From NCBI RefSeq assembly GCF_029255545.1, contig NZ_JANLJJ010000091.1, positions 1-58,864 of the forward strand: a stretch of DNA of 58,864 nt, given 5' to 3'. Below the pieces are notes generated by a model that worked only from the letters and a program-made list of their open reading frames with translations, ran no database searches and was not told the DNA's origin. This DNA is from Ferrovibrio sp. GTDB taxonomy: Bacteria; Pseudomonadota; Alphaproteobacteria; Ferrovibrionales; Ferrovibrionaceae. Shown here in pieces: positions 53,823 to 58,864 of this stretch. Positions within the stretch are counted from its first letter, which is position 1; each line of letters opens with the position of its first letter. The position numbers and the translations under genes were made by a program.

Positions 53823-53851
53823 AAAAAAGGCCGCCGGAATGGCGGCCTTTT
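53823..53851 (-). terminator. Intrinsic terminator of petABC
   Basis: Stem AAAGGCCGCC/GGCGGCCTTT with a five-base loop. In the minus direction it is followed by TTTTTTGTTG, a classic rho-independent stop. Placed 26 bases after petC. The plus strand also has TTTT. Confidence 0.85.
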
Positions 53852-53876
53852 CCGTGGTGTCGGTGAGGTATCCCGA

Positions 53877-54641
53877 TCAGTGCAGCTTGCGCCAGATGCG
53901 CTTCTTAGCGGCAAAGAACAGGCCGGTCAGCACGATCAGGAAGATCATGACTTTCAGTCCCATCCGCTTGCGGTCTTCCAGCTTCGGCTCGGCAGCCCAC
54001 ATCAGGAAAGCCGAGACGTCATGCGCCATCTGCTCGACGCTGGCCTTGGTGCCGTCGGCATAGGTGACCTGGTCGTCGTTCAGCGGCTGCGGCATCGCGA
54101 TCTGATGGCCGGCGAAATACTCGTTGTACTGCAACCCCTCGCCCAGCGCGAAGCCGGCCGGGGCAGGCTTGTAGCCAGTCAGCAGCGCCTTGATGTAGTC
54201 CGGGCCCTGAGCACGGGCCTTGGCAATCAGCGACAGGTCGAGCGGATAGGCACCGCCATTGGAGGCCCGCGCCGCCTTCTCGTTCGGGAAAGGCGACGGG
54301 AACTTGTCCTGCGGCTGACCGGCGCGCTGGAACATTTCACCGGCATCGTTCGGGCCGTCGTTTACCTGGAAGGTGGCCGCCAGGGCCTTCACCTCGGCTT
54401 CGCTGAAACCAAGGTCGCGCAGGTTGCGGAACGCCACATACTTCATGGCGTGGCAGGCGGCACAGACTTCCTTGTAGACCTGATAGCCGCGCTGCAGTTC
54501 CGCGCGATCAAAGGTGCCGAACGGGCCGTTGAAGCTCCATTTCACCGCCGGCGGCGCCGGCTGTTCGCCGGCGGCAAAAGCCGGCGCGGCAAGGCCGAGC
54601 GTCAGGGCTGCGAGGATCGCACGCATGGTTGTCATTTTCAT
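53877..54641 (-). CDS. petC: Cytochrome c1 of the bc1 complex (PetC)
   Basis: 254-residue cytochrome c1. Signal peptide (about 1-23), haem site Cys60-Ala-Ala-Cys63-His64, distal Met in AGHQIAMPQPL, and a C-terminal membrane anchor (VMIFLIVLTGLFFAA). It accepts electrons from the Rieske protein and passes them to a soluble cytochrome c. Third gene of the operon petA-petB-petC. Here c1 is separate from cytochrome b, not fused as in Bradyrhizobium fbcH. Confidence 0.96.
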   Translation of the reverse strand: MKMTTMRAILAALTLGLAAPAFAAGEQPAPPAVKWSFNGPFGTFDRAELQRGYQVYKEVCAACHAMKYVAFRNLRDLGFSEAEVKALAATFQVNDGPNDAGEMFQRAGQPQDKFPSPFPNEKAARASNGGAYPLDLSLIAKARAQGPDYIKALLTGYKPAPAGFALGEGLQYNEYFAGHQIAMPQPLNDDQVTYADGTKASVEQMAHDVSAFLMWAAEPKLEDRKRMGLKVMIFLIVLTGLFFAAKKRIWRKLH

Positions 54642-54657
54642 TGTCCGATCCCCCGCC

Positions 54658-55881
54658 TTAAGCCTTCAGCACCGGTTCGCTGATCGAGGCCGGCAGCTTG
54701 AGCGGCTTCTCGAACCAGCCGACCAGCGGCAGCAGAATGATGAAATGGGCGAAGTAATAGATCGTGCAGGCGCGACCGATCACCAGCGCCAGGCCTTCCG
54801 GCGGCTGACCGCCAGCATAGGTCAGGCCAATGCAGGCGATCAGGAAAACCCAGAACAGTTGCTTGTAGATCGGGCGGAACTTGGCCGACCGCACCTTGCT
54901 GGTATCCAGCCAAGGCAGCACGAACAGGATCAGGATCGCACCAAACATCAGCAGCACGCCGCCCAGCTTGTCTGGCACCGAGCGCAGGATCGCGTAAAAC
55001 GGCAGGAAGTACCATTCCGGCACAATATGCTCCGGGGTCACCAGCGGATTGGCCGGAATGTAGTTGTCCGGGTGGCCCAGGTAGTTCGGTGCATAGAACA
55101 GGAAGAAGCTGAAGAAGATCAGGAATACGCCGACGCCGAACGCATCCTTGATCGTGTAGTAGGGATGGAACGGGATGCGGTCCTGCGGGCCCTTGGTGTC
55201 AATGCCCAGCGGGTTGTTCGAGCCATGCTGGTGCAGGGCCAGAACGTGCAGGATCACGATGCCAACGATCACGAACGGCAGCAGATAATGCAGCGAGAAG
55301 AACCGGTTCAGCGTCGGGTTGTCGACGGCAAAGCCGCCCCACAGCCAGGTGACGATCGGCTCGCCAACCAGCGGAATGGCCGAGAACAGGTTGGTGATCA
55401 CGGTGGCGCCCCAGAAGCTCATCTGGCCCCAGGGAAGCACATAGCCCATGAACGCGGTCGCCATCATCAGCAGGAAGATGATGAGGCCGAGCCACCACAG
55501 GATTTCGCGCGGCGCCTTGTAGGAGCCGTAATACATGCCGCGGAAGATATGGATGTAGACCGCGATGAAGAACATCGAGGCGCCATTGGCATGCATGTAG
55601 CGCAGCAGCCAGCCATAGTTCACGTCGCGCATGATGTGCTCGACCGAATCGAAGGCCATCGCGGTGTGCGGCGTGTAATGCATCACCAGCACGATGCCGG
55701 TGAGTATCTGGATGACCAGGCACAGACCGGCCAGCGAACCGAAGTTCCACCAGTAGCTGAGGTTCTTCGGGGTCGGATACTGCGAACCGACCATATGATC
55801 CAAGGTAGAGAAGACCGGCAGGCGGTATTCGATCCACTTGACGAGCGGGTTGGCAAAAAAGCCGGAATTATTGTCAGCCAT
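54658..55881 (-). CDS. petB: Cytochrome b of the bc1 complex (PetB)
   Basis: 407 residues, eight membrane helices with two haem b sites (His pairs in helices II and [14 protein letters not shown] and [11 protein letters not shown]) and the Qo-site PEWY ([15 protein letters not shown]). It moves electrons from quinol and pumps protons. Follows petA after 12 bases. The end (ISEPVLKA) is ordinary. Full family length. Confidence 0.97.
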   Translation of the reverse strand: MADNNSGFFANPLVKWIEYRLPVFSTLDHMVGSQYPTPKNLSYWWNFGSLAGLCLVIQILTGIVLVMHYTPHTAMAFDSVEHIMRDVNYGWLLRYMHANGASMFFIAVYIHIFRGMYYGSYKAPREILWWLGLIIFLLMMATAFMGYVLPWGQMSFWGATVITNLFSAIPLVGEPIVTWLWGGFAVDNPTLNRFFSLHYLLPFVIVGIVILHVLALHQHGSNNPLGIDTKGPQDRIPFHPYYTIKDAFGVGVFLIFFSFFLFYAPNYLGHPDNYIPANPLVTPEHIVPEWYFLPFYAILRSVPDKLGGVLLMFGAILILFVLPWLDTSKVRSAKFRPIYKQLFWVFLIACIGLTYAGGQPPEGLALVIGRACTIYYFAHFIILLPLVGWFEKPLKLPASISEPVLKA

Positions 55882-55893
55882 CGGTTGGGGTCC

Positions 55894-56424
55894 TTAGCCG
55901 ATGCGGATGCGGGTGTCGTTCAGGAAGGCATAGTCCGGAACCGGAAGGTTCAGCGGAGCAGGGCCTTTCCGGATACGGCCGGAAGTATCGTAATGCGAAC
56001 CGTGGCACGGGCAGAACCAGCCACCGAAATCGCCCTTCTGGCCGAGCGGCACGCAGCCCAGATGGGTGCACACGCCCATCATGACCAGCCATTCCGGCTT
56101 TTTGACGCGATCGGCATCCTTCTGCGGATCCGGCAGGGCGGCCGTATCATCCTTGCGGGCCAGCTCAATCTCGGCCTCGGTGCGGTGCCGCACGAAAACC
56201 GGCTTGCCACGCCATAGAATGGTGACGCTCTGGCCGGCGGCGATCTGGCTCAGATCAACCTCGGTGCTCGAGAGCGCCAGCACGTCGGCCGACGGATTCA
56301 TCTGGTGAATGAACGGCCAGACGGCCGCTGCCGCCCCTACGGCGCCGAATGCCCCCGCGGCGACGACAATAAAGTCGCGGCGGGTCGGTTCAGTGCCGGC
56401 CTTTTGGGTCGCTGTCCCTGCCAT
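55894..56424 (-). CDS. petA: Rieske iron-sulfur protein of the bc1 complex (PetA)
   Basis: 176 residues. Twin-arginine start (TRRDFIV, Arg15-Arg16) and one membrane anchor (about 17-40), then the Rieske cluster: ligands Cys119 and His121 (CTHLGC), Cys138 and His141 (CPCHGS), disulfide Cys124-Cys140. It moves electrons from quinol to cytochrome c1. The start was placed at 56424 behind GAGGGAGCT; the frame runs upstream to 56550. Operon petABC; petP/petR-like regulators are 20 kb away. Confidence 0.96.
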   Translation of the reverse strand: MAGTATQKAGTEPTRRDFIVVAAGAFGAVGAAAAVWPFIHQMNPSADVLALSSTEVDLSQIAAGQSVTILWRGKPVFVRHRTEAEIELARKDDTAALPDPQKDADRVKKPEWLVMMGVCTHLGCVPLGQKGDFGGWFCPCHGSHYDTSGRIRKGPAPLNLPVPDYAFLNDTRIRIG

Positions 56425-56601
56425 AGCTCCCTCGAAGATAATAAGGACTTGGAAACGAGAGGGGATATTTCTCACTATATCTGGGCGAAGTCCAGCGCTT
56501 AGCCGGAAGCATGCGACAGGTTGCCGCAGGGGTCCTGCGGTTGGAATCACCCCGGCAAACCGCGAAAAAACCGGCGTAACTCGGATCGTCTGAAAGACCC
56601 C

Positions 56602-57060
56602 ATGCGGCTAGCCCTGTTCGAACCCGACATACCGCCCAATCTGGGCACGATTCTGCGCCTTGGCGCCTGTCTGGGCATACCTGTGCATGTGATCGAACCC
56701 TGCGGCTTCCCATTTTCGGTGCAGGCCGTGCGGCGCAGCGCCATGGACTATCTGGAGCATGCCGAAATCCATCGGCATGACAGCTGGGAGCATTTCGCCT
56801 CCGAGCGACCGGCCGGCCGGCTGGTGCTCATGACCACCAAGGCCGCCATCCCCTATACCGAGTTCCGGTTTGCCGCCGACGACATTCTGTTGCTCGGCCG
56901 GGAAAGCAAAGGCGCGCCAGATTATGTTCACGCCGCCGCCGAGGCTCGTCTGCTGATCCCGCTGAAACTCGGCCTGCGCTCGATCAATGTCGCCACCGCC
57001 GCTGCCATGGTATTGGGCGAGGCCCTGCGCCAGCTCGATGCTTTCCCGCACCGCCCCTAA
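56602..57060 (+). CDS. trmL: tRNA (cytidine/uridine-34 2'-O)-methyltransferase TrmL
   Basis: 152-residue SPOUT methyltransferase acting on the wobble base of certain leucine tRNAs. Seen: [51 protein letters not shown], and the knot [20 protein letters not shown]. The ATG at 56602 is chosen over upstream frame; divergent from petA. hemF follows after 20 bases. Confidence 0.93.
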   Translation: MRLALFEPDIPPNLGTILRLGACLGIPVHVIEPCGFPFSVQAVRRSAMDYLEHAEIHRHDSWEHFASERPAGRLVLMTTKAAIPYTEFRFAADDILLLGRESKGAPDYVHAAAEARLLIPLKLGLRSINVATAAAMVLGEALRQLDAFPHRP

Positions 57061-57080
57061 GCCTAAGGAGACTCGTCACC

Positions 57081-57935
57081 ATGACGTCAGCCCCCATCGC
57101 CGAACGCCAGACCCGGGCGCGTGACTGGTTTGAATCCCTGCGTGACCGCATCTGCGCCGCTTTCGAAACCCTGGAGGATCAGTTGACCGGCCCGCTCAGC
57201 GACCGGCCGGCCGGCCGGTTCGAACGCAAGAGCTGGGATCGCCCAGGCGGCGGCGGCGGAGTGATGAGCGTAATGCGCGGCCGCGTATTCGAAAAAGTCG
57301 GCGTCAACGTCTCCACCGTGCAGGGCGAATTCTCGCCTGAGTTCCGCAAGCAGATCCCGGGGGCCGCCGAGGATGGCCGGTTCTGGGCCTCCGGCATCTC
57401 GCTGGTGGCCCATATGCAGTCGCCGAAAGTGCCTGCGGTGCATATGAACACCCGCTTTCTGGTCACCAGCAAGGCCTGGTTCGGCGGTGGCGCCGACCTG
57501 ACGCCGATGATTCCCGATGAAGCCGATACCCGCGACTTCCATGCCGCCCTGAAGGCGGCCTGCGACCGCTTCGACCCGGACTACTACCCCCGATTCAAGA
57601 CGTGGTGCGACGAGTATTTCTACCTGCCTCATCGCGAAGAGCCACGCGGGGTCGGCGGCATCTTCTACGACCAACTCGACAGCGGTGATTGGGAAAGCGA
57701 TTTCGCCTTCACCAAAACGGTCGGCGAATCGTTCCTTGAAACCTACCCAAAAATCGTCCTCCGACACCTCAATGATTCGTGGTCAGAGGCCGAAAGAGAG
57801 CACCAACTGATCCGTCGGGGGCGTTATGTGGAGTTCAATTTGCTCTACGATCGGGGCACGACATTCGGTCTGAAAACCGGCGGCAACACCGAAGCGATTC
57901 TGATGTCGATGCCGCCCAGCGTGAAATGGCCCTAA
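57081..57935 (+). CDS. hemF: Oxygen-dependent coproporphyrinogen III oxidase HemF
   Basis: 284-residue haem synthesis enzyme; it decarboxylates two propionates of coproporphyrinogen III using oxygen. Seen: [77 protein letters not shown] little short at the C-terminus, ending [16 protein letters not shown], as in other Alphaproteobacteria. Start after AAGGAG. A terminator hairpin follows. Confidence 0.95.
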   Translation: MTSAPIAERQTRARDWFESLRDRICAAFETLEDQLTGPLSDRPAGRFERKSWDRPGGGGGVMSVMRGRVFEKVGVNVSTVQGEFSPEFRKQIPGAAEDGRFWASGISLVAHMQSPKVPAVHMNTRFLVTSKAWFGGGADLTPMIPDEADTRDFHAALKAACDRFDPDYYPRFKTWCDEYFYLPHREEPRGVGGIFYDQLDSGDWESDFAFTKTVGESFLETYPKIVLRHLNDSWSEAEREHQLIRRGRYVEFNLLYDRGTTFGLKTGGNTEAILMSMPPSVKWP

Positions 57936-57939
57936 TTAA

Positions 57940-57965
57940 AAAAGTCCGCAATTCATGCGGCTTTT
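57940..57965 (+). terminator. Terminator after hemF
   Basis: AAAAGTCCGCA-ATTCA-TGCGGCTTTT: CCGCA/TGCGG stem extended by A/T pairs over one bulge, five-base loop, directly followed by a T run. It lies five bases after the hemF stop. A 58-base distance to no other gene supports a real stop. Confidence 0.75.
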
Positions 57966-58135
57966 CATGATGTCGTGAAATTCCGAAGTCTTCGTCGCCG
58001 TTTTACTTCAACGATGCTTTTTCGTTCGATCGGCGTGCTATTCAGCGTGTCGGATAGGGCACGCTATTAAGGATTTTTTAGTACTACGCAAGATTTAGTG
58101 GTTAATACCGCGGCGTTGTGCTACAGATACGCTTG

Positions 58136-58155
58136 TTCGGGAAACATTTCCCGAA
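58136..58155. promoter_or_regulatory. Palindrome TTCGGGAAA-CA-TTTCCCGAA upstream of the H1-like gene
   Basis: Perfect 9+9 bp palindrome with a two-base centre, 45 bases before the H1-like start. The two-base centre is poor for an RNA hairpin, so a DNA operator for a dimeric regulator is more likely. The rest of the 264-base gap (57936-58199) holds the hemF terminator and no gene. Confidence 0.5.
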
Positions 58156-58199
58156 ACTTCGTTGCGGTGAAAACCGTACTCAAATCCATGGAGGAGAAC

Positions 58200-58334
58200 A
58201 TGGCTGCTGCGAAAAAGAAGGCCGCTAAGAAGAAGGTGGCTAAGAAGGCTGTGAAGGCGAAGAAGGCCCCGAAGGCCAAGAAGGCGCCGAAGGCCAAGAA
58301 GAAGGCCGCCAAGAAGAAGGCTGCCAAGAAGTAA
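58200..58334 (+). CDS. Histone H1-like Lys/Ala-rich small protein
   Basis: 44 residues of only Lys (23), Ala (16), Pro (2), Val (2) and Met. The KKxAAKKK and KAKKAP repeats resemble the C-terminal tail of histone H1 and of bacterial Hc1/AlgP-type proteins. It should bind DNA or RNA by charge. A perfect GGAGG with good spacing stands before the ATG, and a strong terminator follows. A longer frame upstream (58098) lacks a ribosome site. Specific function unknown. Confidence 0.8.
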   Translation: MAAAKKKAAKKKVAKKAVKAKKAPKAKKAPKAKKKAAKKKAAKK

Positions 58335-58359
58335 GTCGTAGCGTTTCATAGTTCTTGGC

Positions 58360-58410
58360 CTCGAGCTCCACATCGACGTCCGGGTTTACGGCGCCGACGT
58401 GGAGCTCGAG
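58360..58410 (+). terminator. Long hairpin after the H1-like gene
   Basis: Arms CTCGAGCTCCAC (58360-58371) and GTGGAGCTCGAG (58399-58410), with partly paired inner bases, then TTCTTTCT. Acts as a terminator for the H1-like gene; on the other strand it may end the CCA gene transcript. Confidence 0.7.
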
Positions 58411-58528
58411 TTCTTTCTAGGGGTATGTATTTCCGCGTCGGACTAGCGTCCCACCCCAGCCGCACAGCGGCGAACATTCGCGAAAAACCAAATAAAATTA
58501 TATACTTATCCCGTTCCGCCGATCCGGA

Positions 58529-58864
58529 TTATGGTCCTTCGACCGTCGTCTGCACGCGGGCGCGCAAGTGTTTGAGGCAGGCTTCACGATCGGCTCGGAA
58601 GCCCCCGGCTGCCCACCAGGATTCCAGTTCGTTGAGCAGCGCGCTGACTGTCGGCCCGGGTGAAAACCCGAGCGCCAGGACGTCGGCGCCGCGCAACGGA
58701 AAGATCGGCCGCTGCCATGTGGCCGTGGCAACCGCCCGGCGAATGGCCAGATCCTGTCGTTCCGGCGCCGCGCTGGCCAGCAACAGTAACTGGTCGCGGC
58801 AGCGTTCGGCCCCATTGCGATAGAGGATTTCGGCAAAGGCCGCGTCGCCCTCCAAGACCGCGAT
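58529..58864 (-). CDS. CCA-adding tRNA nucleotidyltransferase, C-terminal part (5' end outside window)
   Basis: About 111 residues to the right-hand window edge. Seen: RNGAERCRDQLLLLASA, PIFPLRGADVLALGFSPGPTVSALLNELESWWAAGGF and ADREACLKHLRA, the end pattern of alphaproteobacterial CCA tRNA nucleotidyltransferase (poly(A) polymerase-like head is off the window). It adds or repairs the CCA end of tRNA. Assignment rests on the C-terminal pattern only, so no symbol is given. Confidence 0.75.
   Translation of the reverse strand: MAVLEGDAAFAEILYRNGAERCRDQLLLLASAAPERQDLAIRRAVATATWQRPIFPLRGADVLALGFSPGPTVSALLNELESWWAAGGFRADREACLKHLRARVQTTVEGP

Overview
The window is a dense, roughly 60+ % G+C chromosome segment with no insertion sequences, tRNA, rRNA or CRISPR arrays. 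Gene content and synteny point to an Alphaproteobacterium, most likely of Rhodospirillales type. The supporting signs are the runs prs-rplY-pth-ychF, lgt-midA-pgeF, uvrC-pgsA-moaD-moaE, apt-mtnP-petCBA-trmL-hemF, a petP/petR-like regulator pair beside ilvE, a phasin, and many Tat-exported proteins. I cannot name the genus from sequence alone.

Left end (1-5.3 kb): phosphate response genes. phoR and the 5' part of pstS are on the minus strand, and three 11-bp PhoB half-sites lie in front of pstS. An N-formylglutamate amidohydrolase, a TerC-family membrane protein and an exported alpha/beta hydrolase follow. An unusually AT-rich stretch separates phoR from pstS.

5.37-14.5 kb: a complete thiosulfate-oxidising (Sox) locus, soxS-soxX-soxY-soxZ-soxA-soxB-soxC-soxD. 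Behind it come a Tat-exported DsrE-like protein, a Tat-exported SoxW-like thioredoxin and a membrane-fused spermidine-synthase-like protein. The carrier SoxYZ, the c-type cytochromes SoxAX, the hydrolase SoxB and the dehydrogenase SoxCD would together oxidise thiosulfate to sulfate in the periplasm. Electrons would pass to the respiratory chain, and the bc1 complex is encoded at 53.9-56.4 kb. SoxC needs molybdenum cofactor, and moaD/moaE lie at 31.5-32.2 kb.

14.5-25 kb: a receiver-domain protein without its phospho-acceptor Asp, the helicase HrpB, an EamA exporter, a five-gene branched-chain amino-acid type ABC transporter (livGFKHM order) and an isolated rfbB. 25-32.2 kb: uvrB, a pteridine-reductase-like SDR with folB, an intergenic region with two perfect DnaA boxes, uvrC, pgsA, moaD and moaE.

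32-41 kb: a PAS protein, ilvE, MarR/OmpR/EnvZ-like regulators (PetP/PetR type), a DUF2914 protein, csaA-like, phasin, TetR, proC, ybjN and ubiK. 41-51.2 kb: lysS, lgt-midA-pgeF, an unknown lipoprotein, prs-rplY-pth-ychF, two tandem MaoC genes and a dienelactone hydrolase. 51.2-58.9 kb: a VOC protein, apt, an MtnP with a histone H1-like tail, petCBA, trmL, hemF, a separate 44-residue Lys/Ala-rich H1-like protein, and the 3' end of a CCA-adding enzyme gene.

The best candidates for something not fully described are the exported DsrE/thioredoxin pair behind soxD, a SoxA with a lipoprotein signal, the H1-like tail on MtnP, and the DnaA-box regions.
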